This document shows, one piece after another, positions 1 to 9,235 of a stretch of 64,000 bases of DNA (position 1 is its first letter; every line of letters starts with the position of its first letter). The notes beneath the pieces are model-generated. The model ran no database searches. It was not told the origin of the DNA and was given only the letters and a program-made list of their open reading frames with translations. The position numbers were made by a program, and so were the translations under genes. The stretch is from NCBI GenBank assembly GCA_001303785.1, contig LJUJ01000004.1, forward strand, positions 1-64,000, read 5' to 3'. The stretch is from Caldifarciminota bacterium SM23_42. GTDB lineage: Bacteria; Hydrothermota; Tepidihabitantia; SM23-42.

Positions 1-2594
1 GCACTGTCCGCAGGAATATCACCATAACTCGAGGTATCCGTCAGAATGGTCAGATATGCATCAACCGTAGCAATACTCGCCGCAACATCAGCCGCAGTTG
101 CACTGCCTTGATTCTCTAAGGTAATTAGTAAATCCAAGGTCTCGCCCGGCTCAAGCAATCCATTGCCATTACCACCCACTAACGCACACTCCTGATGAAC
201 TAAAACCGGCGCATAAACCATGATCCCGATGTTCGATGTCCATACACTGTCATTATTGTCGCAGAAGTCTGCGGTGAAGTTAATATTATGTCCATTCGGA
301 CAACTGTCTGCGATCGTGAAAGTGTAGTACGGTGTTGAGAACGCCGAATCGTCTGGGACAATATTACCATACCAGCTTGAATCAATGCCCAGCGTGACGT
401 ATGGATCTGATTCGGATAGTAATCCGTATACAGAATAGGCAGTAGTAACACCAATATTCTTTGCCCAAACGCCGAAGTCAATCGTTTCCCCTGGGTTGGG
501 TTGACCATTATTCCCATCATCTGTTGTGTATGATCCTGCAGTGATATAAGGGCCGGACGGAGCGATGACTATAGCATGACCTTGATACGGTATGAAGTTG
601 TGTTTGGTCACCGTGACATACATCGTGTCACCGGGTGTTGTTGGCGCGATGGTGATTGTCGCACTACCCGAAACGTCTGTGTATTCAGAAAAATGCATTT
701 CTGTTGCTTGATTCGGTATCCAGAGACAAACCAACGCATTCTCAAGCGGGGTTCCACCATCCGTGACCGTAACCGTATAATCTGCACTCCCCGGAACAAC
801 CACACCGTCGTGGACAACTACCATGTTGATGGGTACTTCGGTCCACAGATCCAGAGAGGGATCGCCCAGTACGTGATAACCTTCGTAGTAGTACTGCTTG
901 GAACCGCTGCCCGAAAGTTCAATGCCGTCGTACATGCCATCCAGTGTGAAGCGCGCGTGCTCGTATATAGAGTCTTCATAGATTGCCTCGTACCATTCCC
1001 TTTGCAGCCAGTCATCTTCGTCCCAATACGTTGATGGGCAGGCGCCATAGTATGCAACCGCACCACCATTTTCCTTACGGATCCAGGATTCTCCACCACA
1101 CATGTTTGCCCAACCGAAATTATTCGCGTCGCAGCAGTGGCCTGTAGCAATGGTCAAATAATCTCCGTTGGTCAACTGATTGACGTGCGTGACCTGAAAG
1201 GGTGGTCCGTCATACCAGCCATCATTCGAGCCGTGTCCGGACATGGTAGTCAGGATTCTACCCTCATTTACATTGCTAAAGACATCAGCCGTGGTTGCTC
1301 CATAGGTCTGTTCGTACAGCTTGTAGGTCGTGTAGCCATTGGGATCCATGAAATTGCTCGTGCAATAGTTGTGAGTTCCTTCGGTGATTTGCCAATTGTC
1401 ATTGCCAGCCAGGAATGCGTCTTTCTTGAACCATGTACTGGGGGTGGGCAATTCGGCCTTTTCGTACTTGAGTATTTTATTTACTATTGTGGTGATATCA
1501 CTAGCCGTTTCGACCGACAACCTGCCGTAGAAGATATCTGGGAGATAACCCGAACCATCGGTTTCCGCATAATACAGGTCGGTGACATGGTACGATGCGC
1601 TGCCAATTGGTGCCGGCATGTATCCACCATTCACATCGCCAACCAGGAGTAGATAGGTCGGCTGCGGGGTTTGTGCTTCAATATAATCGTCGATTCCCGT
1701 GGTTGTCCACGAACTTATGCTATCCTGATTTGCCACCTTCACCTTGAAGCCTTTCTTCTTTAGCCAGTAGGCAAGGTTATTGACTTCGTTTTGAAAGTTG
1801 TTATGGGTGATGATGAGGTAGTGGACCGGTAGCGGTACTACATCGCGAGTGACTGTTTCATAGAAACTGTAGTTCAACACCCGATGTCTGATGAAATCTT
1901 CGAAGAGTTGTGAGTAATTGGTTTTGACCATGTCTCTCGTACGTGTCATATCACCGCCGATAAAACTGACTCTTATTTCGATATTGGTGTAGCATCTCAC
2001 CACTTGCGCAACGGGATGGTATTGCATCGGTAGAACTTCGATTACGGCTAGGCGGTGTCCGCGCATCACATCGTCGCTTACGACATTTGTAATGGTCTCG
2101 GGGTGAAATGCATCTTTGCTGTAAGTCTTCTCATTGATGACAAATATCGGTCTCTCGCCTGCTATCTTCAGGACTGAGGCGAGTGCCGGCATGATTTTCT
2201 TTTCGATGCCGAGTGTTTGTAAAGAGATATCTCGATATTCGCTACGTACTACCTCGACATTTATGCTTGCGCCGAAAGGGACACCGATGGTCTGCTTGAT
2301 TGTAGGGAGCTGCGGCTCGCCGATTTCACCCGTATGATATCCATCGAGTAATGTGAATCGAACATAGCTTTCGTTGGGCGTATTAATCATATCTTTCGTA
2401 TCAATTTCCTCTAATGACGTACCTGTGACTTGAACTCTTATGTGAACAGAAAATGCATCTGCAGAGAGCAGTTCGGTCTGCGGCGCGCCTTCAACAGCAC
2501 CTTGCTCAAAGGGTACCCACGTGGCACTCAGCAGCGTGCAGGTGAGGAACGCAACGGCAAGAAACCTGATCTTATTTATTGTTTTAGAGAGCAT
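1..2594 (-). CDS. Gingipain-like C25 cysteine peptidase, secreted, 3' end off the window
   Basis: An open frame of 864 codons starts at ATG 2594, six bases after a GGAGG site, and runs off the left edge without a stop. An N-terminal signal peptide is visible in the first 25 residues, followed by a propeptide-like region and then the C25 catalytic domain. The catalytic pair is clear: His454 in SGHGSNDGW and Cys487 or Cys488 in ATGHCCDANNF. This spacing of about 33 residues matches the His/Cys pair of gingipain R. Beyond residue 570 the protein becomes beta-rich, with repeated Ig-like segments containing NPGETIDFGVW and EPGETLDLLI motifs. The family consists of secreted proteases, often exported by type IX secretion. 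A C-terminal sorting domain would lie outside the window. Substrate is unknown. Family assignment is confident. Confidence 0.9.
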   Translation of the reverse strand, partial: MLSKTINKIRFLAVAFLTCTLLSATWVPFEQGAVEGAPQTELLSADAFSVHIRVQVTGTSLEEIDTKDMINTPNESYVRFTLLDGYHTGEIGEPQLPTIKQTIGVPFGASINVEVVRSEYRDISLQTLGIEKKIMPALASVLKIAGERPIFVINEKTYSKDAFHPETITNVVSDDVMRGHRLAVIEVLPMQYHPVAQVVRCYTNIEIRVSFIGGDMTRTRDMVKTNYSQLFEDFIRHRVLNYSFYETVTRDVVPLPVHYLIITHNNFQNEVNNLAYWLKKKGFKVKVANQDSISSWTTTGIDDYIEAQTPQPTYLLLVGDVNGGYMPAPIGSASYHVTDLYYAETDGSGYLPDIFYGRLSVETASDITTIVNKILKYEKAELPTPSTWFKKDAFLAGNDNWQITEGTHNYCTSNFMDPNGYTTYKLYEQTYGATTADVFSNVNEGRILTTMSGHGSNDGWYDGPPFQVTHVNQLTNGDYLTIATGHCCDANNFGWANMCGGESWIRKENGGAVAYYGACPSTYWDEDDWLQREWYEAIYEDSIYEHARFTLDGMYDGIELSGSGSKQYYYEGYHVLGDPSLDLWTEVPINMVVVHDGVVVPGSADYTVTVTDGGTPLENALVCLWIPNQATEMHFSEYTDVSGSATITIAPTTPGDTMYVTVTKHNFIPYQGHAIVIAPSGPYITAGSYTTDDGNNGQPNPGETIDFGVWAKNIGVTTAYSVYGLLSESDPYVTLGIDSSWYGNIVPDDSAFSTPYYTFTIADSCPNGHNINFTADFCDNNDSVWTSNIGIMVYAPVLVHQECALVGGNGNGLLEPGETLDLLITLENQGSATAADVAASIATVDAYLTILTDTSSYGDIPADS

Positions 2595-2791
2595 TATACC
2601 TCCTATGAAAAACCTTCGTAACTGTCCAGAAACAGCATCCCGCTCAAATAGTCTTAAGTCTCTATATACATAATCCGCCCAAGTATTTGTAAATTTCCGT
2701 TTACCATTTTCTTTGCCTTGCGGTCAAAGGAATGATAATCATCTAACGATGTACTTGGTTGATTATGTACGGTTTGGTTACGGGTTATATT

Positions 2792-2819
2792 ATTATACTT
2801 ATCTAGACGCCCATGTCAA
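2792..2819 (-). promoter_or_regulatory. Sigma-70 promoter of the C25 peptidase gene
   Basis: On the minus strand TTGACA (2819-2814) and TATAAT (2797-2792) are separated by 16 bases. Transcription should start near 2785, giving an untranslated leader of about 190 bases before ATG 2594. Both hexamers match the consensus perfectly. Confidence 0.85.
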
Positions 2820-3116
2820 CCAGTGTGTGCGACACTTGGGTTCGATATGTGCACACCCCCTGCATTGTCAAGATTACCCACCCTGACGATGTGGAGGGGG
2901 GTCCAAAAGGGGGGTTATTAGCATAGGAGGTGTCTTATTGGACCTCCCTCCTTATATCTGACACTGAACTCCTAATATCGGCTATATGTTCTGTAATTAT
3001 AACGATATTTCTATATTTGTCAATAATTTAGCGATATTAGTATTCCGATGTTGCAATATGACCGACCTAATTAGGGTGCTGGCTTTGGAGTAGTCGACCG
3101 GGGAGGATGCCAGGCG
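2820..3116. other. Intergenic stretch between the C25 promoter and the end of fabH
   Basis: No gene is seen here. A short hairpin (GGAGGT and ACCTCC around a 10-base loop, about 2926-2947) lies in a G-rich stretch after the fabH stop. It has no clear U-tract, so I do not call it a terminator. Confidence 0.4.
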
Positions 3117-4091
3117 TCAGTACCGCAGGAGCACACCGCCCCAAGTGAAGCCCGCGCCAAAGGCAATCATCAATATCAGATCACCTTTTTTGGCCCGGCC
3201 TTCTCGAATTGCCTGGTCCAGGGCAATGGGGATTGAGGCGGCAGAGGTGTTGCCATAGCGATCCAGGTTCACCAGTACTTTCTCTGCCGGGATGTGGAGG
3301 CGCTTGGCGCTGGCCTCTATGATTCTGATATTTGCCTGGTGTGGGATTAGCAAATCGATCTGGGAGGTCGATATGCTTGCCTTCTTTAAGGTCTTAAGTG
3401 CGGCTTCTGACATCGCCCGCACGGCTAGTTTAAATACTTCGTTGCCCTGCATCTTTATGTAGTGAAGACGCTTGTCTACTGAATCATGAGATGCCGGAAT
3501 TCTTGAACCGCCACCTGGTTGCTGCAGGAGTTGCCAGGAACTGCCGTCCGCAGCAAAATATGATGAGAGTATGCAATCTTCAAGTTCGGTTCTCTTGATG
3601 AGTGCCGCCCCGGCGCCGTCGCCAAAAAGAACGCAGGTCGTGCGATCGGTGTAATCGGTGATCTTACTCAAAGTATCAGCACCGATGACCAGAATATTGT
3701 CATAGCCGCTTTTCACAAGACTTTCTGCAATGGCGAGGCCATACAGGAAGCCTGTACATCCGGCTGATATGTCAAAAGAGATAACATGCGGGGCCCCGAT
3801 TCTCGTCTGTACCAGGCAGGCGGTTGAGGGGAAAAGCATGTCTGGCGTCGCCGTGGCGACGATGATTGCCTGAACATGTTTAGGCGATAAGTGGGCCGCC
3901 TCAAGCGCGCGTTTGCTAGCAATTACCGACAGATCACTCGTTGCCTGATCGTCGGCCGCGATATGCCTTTCTCTGATCCCGGACCGCGTTCTGATCCATT
4001 CGTCCGAGGTATCAACCATCTTCTCAAAGTCAGCGTTGGTCAGGATTTTCTCGGGTGTGTAACTACCAATGGCGGCGAGGGAAGTCTTCAC
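3117..4091 (-). CDS. fabH: Beta-ketoacyl-ACP synthase III (FabH)
   Basis: FabH condenses acetyl-CoA with malonyl-ACP to start type II fatty acid synthesis in the cytoplasm. The 324-residue length is typical. The catalytic triad is intact: Cys112 in ISAGCTGFLYG (the same number as in E. coli FabH), His in IPHQANIRII and Asn in DRYGNTSAAS. The start overlaps the plsX stop by four bases, so the two are translationally coupled in the order rpmF-plsX-fabH, a conserved bacterial cluster linking ribosome and lipid supply. It is the last gene of a minus-strand run that begins near 9041. Confidence 0.97.
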   Translation of the reverse strand: MKTSLAAIGSYTPEKILTNADFEKMVDTSDEWIRTRSGIRERHIAADDQATSDLSVIASKRALEAAHLSPKHVQAIIVATATPDMLFPSTACLVQTRIGAPHVISFDISAGCTGFLYGLAIAESLVKSGYDNILVIGADTLSKITDYTDRTTCVLFGDGAGAALIKRTELEDCILSSYFAADGSSWQLLQQPGGGSRIPASHDSVDKRLHYIKMQGNEVFKLAVRAMSEAALKTLKKASISTSQIDLLIPHQANIRIIEASAKRLHIPAEKVLVNLDRYGNTSAASIPIALDQAIREGRAKKGDLILMIAFGAGFTWGGVLLRY

Positions 4092-5056
4092 GTGGCGACT
4101 CGCTTTCGTATTTCTTCGGTGAGGTTACGCTCGGCACAAGTCTTGGCCAGCCCGATGGCGTTCTTCAAGGCCTGTGGAGAGGAATGTCCATGGCACACGA
4201 TGACGACACCGTTTACGCCCAGTAGGATGCCTCCGCCGTATTCTTCGTAGTTGAATTTTGCCTTCAGATCCTGCACGGCGGGTTTCACCAGGTAACGGCC
4301 AAATCTACGACGCACCACGGCGTCCACGGTTTCTCTTAGCATCTTCCAGATAATGTCGATCATTCCTTCCGAGAATTTTAGTATGACATTACCGGTGAAA
4401 CCATCGCAGACGATCACGTCCGCGAAACCTTTCATTATGTCATTGCCTTCAATATTACCGATGAAGTTGAGGCCACTCGTTTGTAGGTTCTGATATGCCT
4501 TCTGGCGTATTTCGTCGCCTTTTACACTTTCAACGCCGATGTTTAGCATTGCGACGCGTGGTTTCTTCTTGCTGAAGACGATTTCGGCAAACGCCGCCCC
4601 CATCAAACCGTAATTGTAGTAATCAATGGTCTTCGGATGGATATTAGCACCGATGTCGATCATCACAGAGTAACCAGACGCCGTGGGTACGGTTATCGCG
4701 AGTCCAGCCTTGGACACATCCTCGATGGTTCTCAGATGTATCATGCTGAAGCCGAGTATTGCACCGGTGTTGCCGGCGCTCACAATTGCATCCAGCTTTT
4801 TGTTCTTGAGCATGTCGACGAGAATGCCCAAGGAAGAATTTCTTTTCTGACGTACAGCAACTGCCGGGATTTCGTGCATGCCCACGACCTCGTCGGCCAG
4901 TCGGAAATCATATCCGAGATCCTGAACCTCGTTTTCGTAGTCACCCCTGCCAACTACCAACAGGTCGCATACTGGATCTTCTTTAAATAGCTCCAAGGCC
5001 TGTAGTTCATTGATTGGTGCCTTATCAGAACCCATCAAATCGAAGCCAACGATCAA
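4088..5056 (-). CDS. plsX: Phosphate acyltransferase PlsX
   Basis: PlsX converts acyl-ACP to acyl-phosphate for the PlsY route of phospholipid synthesis and is peripheral at the membrane. The 322-residue protein begins with IVGFDLMGSDKAP and carries the family segments VSAGNTGAILG, IDIGANIHPK and VCDGFTGNVILKFSEG. It overlaps rpmF upstream and fabH downstream by four bases each, so the three genes form one tightly coupled unit. Nothing appears altered relative to the family. Confidence 0.97.
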   Translation of the reverse strand: MIVGFDLMGSDKAPINELQALELFKEDPVCDLLVVGRGDYENEVQDLGYDFRLADEVVGMHEIPAVAVRQKRNSSLGILVDMLKNKKLDAIVSAGNTGAILGFSMIHLRTIEDVSKAGLAITVPTASGYSVMIDIGANIHPKTIDYYNYGLMGAAFAEIVFSKKKPRVAMLNIGVESVKGDEIRQKAYQNLQTSGLNFIGNIEGNDIMKGFADVIVCDGFTGNVILKFSEGMIDIIWKMLRETVDAVVRRRFGRYLVKPAVQDLKAKFNYEEYGGGILLGVNGVVIVCHGHSSPQALKNAIGLAKTCAERNLTEEIRKRVAT

Positions 5057-5247
5057 TCTTTCTCCTTTTCTTCTTTTGGTGGTAACACGAGTTTGCCGTT
5101 ATAAGTGCCACAGTTCGGACATATACGGTGCGGAAGCTTCGGGCTGTGGCATTTTGGGCATTCTACAAAATCCGCAGTATTGATTTTCTTCTGAGAACGT
5201 CGCTTGTTTTTTCGGGCATGGGAATGTCTTCTTTTTGGTAAAGCCAT
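5053..5247 (-). CDS. rpmF: 50S ribosomal protein L32
   Basis: This is a 64-residue zinc-ribbon L32. The basic N-terminus (ALPKRRHSHARKNKRR) is typical, and four cysteines in CPKCHS and CPNCGTYNG form the zinc site. A strong AAGGAGGT site precedes ATG 5247. The acidic-basic tail (PPKEEKEKD) overlaps plsX. About 97 bases separate it from the GlmL-like gene upstream. I see no good promoter there, so it is probably transcribed with the upstream genes. Confidence 0.95.
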   Translation of the reverse strand: MALPKRRHSHARKNKRRSQKKINTADFVECPKCHSPKLPHRICPNCGTYNGKLVLPPKEEKEKD

Positions 5248-5343
5248 CTAACCTCCTTCTAAAAATGCATGTTCCATATTACCGAACTCATATGGTCTGT
5301 TCATTTCTGCAAGACAAGTTTTTCCAATTCAGTTATGCAGTTA

Positions 5344-7143
5344 CTATTCGCTGGGATACAGACCAGTTGCAGCAAACCAGTTATGCAGGGACTCAATGCG
5401 CTTGCGTTTGTCCTCATATAATCTGAAGGGTCGTCCGCGACAATCAACTATCACGCCGACTATGCCGCCTTGTATCGTAGCGTCGATCGTCTTGCCTCGG
5501 CCTTCGCCAATATCGAATCCCTTTTCAGGTTGCAGCACCACCTTCGCCTTTTCATCGGCTCCCAAGGATAATAACTTGATTTCACCAAATTTCATTGGGT
5601 GTTCATCGGCCTTTCCATTACCGTATTCAATCTTGATGTTCAAGACCTTGGCACCCTCTTTGCCTACACCAACTGGCGCGATACAGGTGCCAAGCTGAAT
5701 TAGACAGTCTTTATTGAATACTTCGGTCGCCGACTTTTCGTGTACAGTGGATAACACACCGAGATGTGGCATCATGAAAATCGAGTCGACAGCCAGCCTA
5801 GTTATTCCCTCAGGCAAAAAGGCATCAGTGAGCATCAATGCGGCCTGATTGCGGCGCGGCGCATGTGATAGAATCCCGCCTGAGCCAATGATTAGGTTCA
5901 ATCCCATAAGGTCAATCAGAGTCTCGCCGGTCATGGTTTGGCTAAAAGCATCGGAGATCGTTCTCTCTTGCTGAACGCCTTTCAATCCTACAGCCATTGA
6001 TTTGTGCTGTTCGAAAGCCAACCGCAATGCCTCACGCGCAATCGCCTGTTCGATCTTAAGATCTTCTAAGGTATGGGGAATCGTTGTTGGCCGTATCATT
6101 TTATTTCTTATTCGGTTCCTCAGGTCACGCTCGTCGATTTCGAGCGGCAGCCAGCGCATGATATTCTCAATACCAGTCTCGGCCAAAACGTTGCTGATTG
6201 AGTAGGACATACCGAGATTAGCACTGACCGTGCGGTTGAATATCTCCTGAAATACAGAAAATACGTCGGTTGTGGCGCCTCCGATGTCGACACCGATTAC
6301 CGAGATTTTTTCCTTCTTGGCTACGGTCTCAACAAGCAGACCGACCGCACCCGGGGTGGGCATGATCGGAACGTCGGTTCTCTCCATTAGTGTTTTGTAC
6401 CCGGGGGCATGTGCCATGACGTGTTCCATGAATTGATCGTGGATCTTATGCCGTGCAGGATTCAGATTTTCCCTTTCGAGTACCGGCCTGAGATTTTCAA
6501 CGACTACCAATGCGGTGCTCTCCCCCAGTGTCTTTAGTATCATATCCCGCGCATCTTTATTGCCTGCGTAGATAACTGGTAGCTGATAACCAACGCCGAA
6601 CCGCGGCCTTGGATCGGCGGCTTTGATTAATTCTGCTAATTCTACCACGTGCGATACTGTCCCACCATCAATGCCACCGGAAAGCAGAATCATGTCTGGT
6701 CTGAGATTTCTTATGCGCTCAATTTTCTCGTGGGGTAGCCGGCCATCGTTGGATGCAATTACATCCATGACGATTGCACCGGCACCCAGGGCGGCACGTG
6801 CGGCACTTTCCGCGGTCATGGTAAGCACGACGCCCGCCACCATCATCTGTAAACCACCGCCGGCCGATGATGTTGAAACATAAAAATCCACTCCTTCACC
6901 ATCTTTCACCTGCTTGATGATGTCCTCGCCATCGAGGATCTTGACCTTGGAAAGTTCCTCAACTTCCATTACCGAATTGAGTACGCCTTTGGTGACATCT
7001 TCATAAGGTGCCTCGACAGTAGTTGGTGCTTCACCCCTAACAATCAATCGATATTCGTCTCCGCGTTTTTCGATCAGAATAGCCTTGGTTGTGGTACTTC
7101 CACAATCAGTGGCGAGAATTCTTGTCGGTTCTTTTTGCTTCAT
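5344..7143 (-). CDS. GlmL/MutL-like ASKHA ATPase (glutamate mutase accessory family)
   Basis: This 599-residue protein belongs to the GlmL family, ATPases of the actin/Hsp70/acetate-kinase fold found near glutamate mutase. Their proposed role is to assist the B12 enzyme. Phosphate-binding motifs are visible: ATDCGSTTTKAIL at the N-terminus and GVDIGGATTDVFS in the middle, plus LLSGGIDGGTVSHV. I place the start at ATG 7143 because GGAGGAAAGGG lies just upstream; an in-frame start 15 bases earlier has no comparable site. No glutamate mutase S or E subunit is visible in this window. The gene overlaps the small upstream gene and follows the glycine dehydrogenase subunit, so its real partner here is unclear. 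Confidence 0.88.
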   Translation of the reverse strand: MKQKEPTRILATDCGSTTTKAILIEKRGDEYRLIVRGEAPTTVEAPYEDVTKGVLNSVMEVEELSKVKILDGEDIIKQVKDGEGVDFYVSTSSAGGGLQMMVAGVVLTMTAESAARAALGAGAIVMDVIASNDGRLPHEKIERIRNLRPDMILLSGGIDGGTVSHVVELAELIKAADPRPRFGVGYQLPVIYAGNKDARDMILKTLGESTALVVVENLRPVLERENLNPARHKIHDQFMEHVMAHAPGYKTLMERTDVPIMPTPGAVGLLVETVAKKEKISVIGVDIGGATTDVFSVFQEIFNRTVSANLGMSYSISNVLAETGIENIMRWLPLEIDERDLRNRIRNKMIRPTTIPHTLEDLKIEQAIAREALRLAFEQHKSMAVGLKGVQQERTISDAFSQTMTGETLIDLMGLNLIIGSGGILSHAPRRNQAALMLTDAFLPEGITRLAVDSIFMMPHLGVLSTVHEKSATEVFNKDCLIQLGTCIAPVGVGKEGAKVLNIKIEYGNGKADEHPMKFGEIKLLSLGADEKAKVVLQPEKGFDIGEGRGKTIDATIQGGIVGVIVDCRGRPFRLYEDKRKRIESLHNWFAATGLYPSE

Positions 7144-7426
7144 CCCTTTCCTCCTCAAGACGCTCTATCTCGCAAATCAGCGCCTCAATGTTGCGACGGT
7201 CTTCCAACATCGTGGCGATTTCTTCATATTCGCGAAAAGAGAATAACGCGCGATAAAAAGGTTGCATGAAAATAAGAAATTGGTTTCCTAGAAAAGATAA
7301 AGGCTTTGATGATTCCAAAAATATTATTGCTACAGGAGAAAGGCGGTAGTCGACCACCTTCTGAGCAATTTTGCTAAGCAAGAATTTCTTGCGGTCTTCG
7401 GTGACCTCAAAGCCTATGTCTTCCAT
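7106..7426 (-). CDS. Small conserved-looking protein between gcvPB and the GlmL-like gene
   Basis: I do not recognise a named family. The 106-residue protein starts inside the end of gcvPB (13-base overlap) and its end overlaps the GlmL-like start by 38 bases, so coupling in one operon is likely. The middle is hydrophobic and aromatic (PLSFLGNQFLIFMQPFY). The C-terminal part is a charged helix, probably coiled coil (MLEDRRNIEALICEIERL). No signal peptide or clear membrane span is visible. Its position suggests a partner of one of the neighbouring proteins, but this is inference. Confidence 0.7.
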   Translation of the reverse strand: MEDIGFEVTEDRKKFLLSKIAQKVVDYRLSPVAIIFLESSKPLSFLGNQFLIFMQPFYRALFSFREYEEIATMLEDRRNIEALICEIERLEEERDEAKRTDKNSRH

Positions 7427-8847
7427 CGTACCTTAAGTTCTTTGATCGCCTTGACCTCGTCGAGACGGCGCACCGGTGTATGGTGTGGTGCGTTCTTCAA
7501 TAGATCAGGGTTTTCTTTTGCTTCATCAAGAATTTTCTTCATCGCCTCGATGAAAGCATCGAGGGTCTCCTTGGATTCGCTGTCGGTTGGTTCGATCATG
7601 AGCGCTTCGCTGACGATTAGTGGAAAGTAAACGGTTGGCGCGTGCAGACCATAGTCCAACAACCTCTTCGCTACATCGAGGGTTCTCAATCCAGATTCCT
7701 TAAGCTTTCTTCCGGACAAAACGCCCTCGTGCATGCAGTAGTCAGGGTATGGTAAGTAGTAATAGTCTTTCAAAGATTGGACGACGTAATTCGCGTTGAG
7801 GATGGCCGATTTGGCTATCTGCCTCAGGCCATCGCGCCCCACGATTCTTAGAAACGTGTACGCTCTTGCCATCACGAGGAAATTCCCGTAGAATGTTTGC
7901 ACCTTTCCTATCGAATCGGGTACGTTGTAGTCGAAGCTGTAGGTTTCCCGCTGCTTGGTAATCACCGGGGTCGGGAGAAATGGTGCGAGCAGCTTGGTCA
8001 CGGCGACGGGTCCAGCGCCTGGACCACCACCACCATGGGGTGTGGAAAACGTCTTGTGGAGATTGAAGTGCACGGCATCGAACCCTAGGTCGCCGGGTCG
8101 CGTAATCCCGAGCAGCGCATTGAGATTCGCTCCATCCAAATAAACCAGACCACCCTTGTCGTGCACGATACTGGTGATTTTCGTTACCTGTTTCTCAAAA
8201 AGCCCAAGGGTGTTTGGATTGGTTAACATGAGCCCAGCAACCCGAGGCGTCATTAACTCAAGCAATTTTTCAACATCTACCAGTCCTTTTTCATTCGAGG
8301 GTAAGGTAAGCGGCCGAAAACCCGAGAAGTTGACGCTTGCTGGATTCGTACCATGTGCTGAGTCGGGCACGAGTATATATGCACGCGATTCTTTTTTCTT
8401 ATTATGGTACGCTTTGAACATGCTTATCGCGGTGAATTCGCCTTGGGCACCGGCGGCCGGTTGGAGGGTAACGGCATCAAGATTAACGATTGCCTTCAAA
8501 TGCTCGCCGAGTTCGTACATCATTCGGAGTGCACCTTGAACAGTAGCCATTGGTTGTAGCGGATGCACCTTAGTGAAACCAGCCAATCGTGATAGCTCTT
8601 CGTTTATTTTTGGATTGTATTTCATTGTGCAGGAGCCAAGGGGATAGAAATTCTTATCAACATGGTGGTTCATGACGGAGAGATTGACAAAGTGCCTCAT
8701 GATATCTGGTTCGCTGACCTCAGGTAGACAAGCAGTCTTCTGACGGCTCAGAACACCCGGCAGCTCATACGCTGGCACGTCGCGTTTGGGCAACGCGTAG
8801 CCCTTTCGGTCGGGTTTCGAGCGCTCAATAATCAGTTCGATGGTCAT
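7414..8847 (-). CDS. gcvPB: Glycine dehydrogenase (decarboxylating) subunit 2
   Basis: This is the C-terminal half of the split P-protein of the glycine cleavage system, a PLP enzyme that decarboxylates glycine and passes the aminomethyl group to the H-protein. The 477 residues are typical of subunit 2. The PLP lysine lies in HFNLHKTFSTPHGGGGPG. Other family segments are NPNTLGLFE and YLDGANLNALLG. Subunit 1, H- and T-protein genes are not in the window, so they must lie elsewhere if the system is complete. It starts four bases inside the DUF6485 gene. Confidence 0.96.
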   Translation of the reverse strand: MTIELIIERSKPDRKGYALPKRDVPAYELPGVLSRQKTACLPEVSEPDIMRHFVNLSVMNHHVDKNFYPLGSCTMKYNPKINEELSRLAGFTKVHPLQPMATVQGALRMMYELGEHLKAIVNLDAVTLQPAAGAQGEFTAISMFKAYHNKKKESRAYILVPDSAHGTNPASVNFSGFRPLTLPSNEKGLVDVEKLLELMTPRVAGLMLTNPNTLGLFEKQVTKITSIVHDKGGLVYLDGANLNALLGITRPGDLGFDAVHFNLHKTFSTPHGGGGPGAGPVAVTKLLAPFLPTPVITKQRETYSFDYNVPDSIGKVQTFYGNFLVMARAYTFLRIVGRDGLRQIAKSAILNANYVVQSLKDYYYLPYPDYCMHEGVLSGRKLKESGLRTLDVAKRLLDYGLHAPTVYFPLIVSEALMIEPTDSESKETLDAFIEAMKKILDEAKENPDLLKNAPHHTPVRRLDEVKAIKELKVRWKT

Positions 8848-9041
8848 TTTTTCTCGTAGACCTGTATGAATCTAGCGAACGACCTGTCGTAGGTTCGTTC
8901 CGTGTCATTTGGAAAACAGCATGCCGGTAGTTCTTGCATGGCCAGGTGATAACTCAAGCAATCACAGCATTTCCCTTTTCTTGAACATGGTTCATAACTG
9001 CAATTGCAATTCTTTTGATTGTCGCTTGTTTTGCATTCCAT
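8844..9041 (-). CDS. DUF6485 cysteine-rich small protein
   Basis: A 65-residue protein with eight cysteines, seven of them in the first half (MECKTSDNQKNCNCSYEPC, then KGKCCDCLSYH). The pattern matches my recollection of DUF6485, a family of small cytosolic proteins with no assigned function, probably metal-binding. ATG 9041 lies only five bases after the -10 box and no ribosome-binding site precedes it, so it is expected to be translated from a leaderless transcript. It heads the run gcvPB, small protein, GlmL-like gene, rpmF, plsX, fabH. Confidence 0.85.
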   Translation of the reverse strand: MECKTSDNQKNCNCSYEPCSRKGKCCDCLSYHLAMQELPACCFPNDTERTYDRSFARFIQVYEKK

Positions 9042-9046
9042 TTGGA

Positions 9047-9074
9047 ATTATACCAAAAAAGAACGCCATGTCAA
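9047..9074 (-). promoter_or_regulatory. Sigma-70 promoter of the DUF6485-gcvPB operon
   Basis: TTGACA (9074-9069) and TATAAT (9052-9047) with a 16-base spacer. The start codon follows after five bases, so the transcript start should coincide with the A of ATG 9041. Confidence 0.88.
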
Positions 9075-9111
9075 CTGGACAGAGTTGATTGATTTCGGTT
9101 TCGTAGAGTGG

Positions 9112-9139
9112 TTGACATAAGCCTGGACATCATTAGAAT
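9112..9139 (+). promoter_or_regulatory. Sigma-70 promoter of the DUF1622-transaldolase operon
   Basis: TTGACA (9112-9117) and TAGAAT (9134-9139) with a 16-base spacer, diverging from the DUF6485 promoter. The expected leader is about 90 bases. Confidence 0.75.
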
Positions 9140-9235
9140 AGACGTAGACATTACACTCGCGGGTTGTTAGAAATCGTGAACTATCTTTTTGCGTTTGAGT
9201 GAGTACAGAGTCATTAGCACAATTGGGAGGTTGAA

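Noticed and set aside
576-1652. Two plus-strand frames of 152 and 171 residues
   Set aside because: They are antisense to the C25 peptidase, whose minus-strand frame contains the catalytic residues and a continuous open frame.
2595-2785. Riboswitch in the long C25 leader
   Set aside because: No known riboswitch core could be recognised. The leader is AT-rich without an obvious conserved fold.
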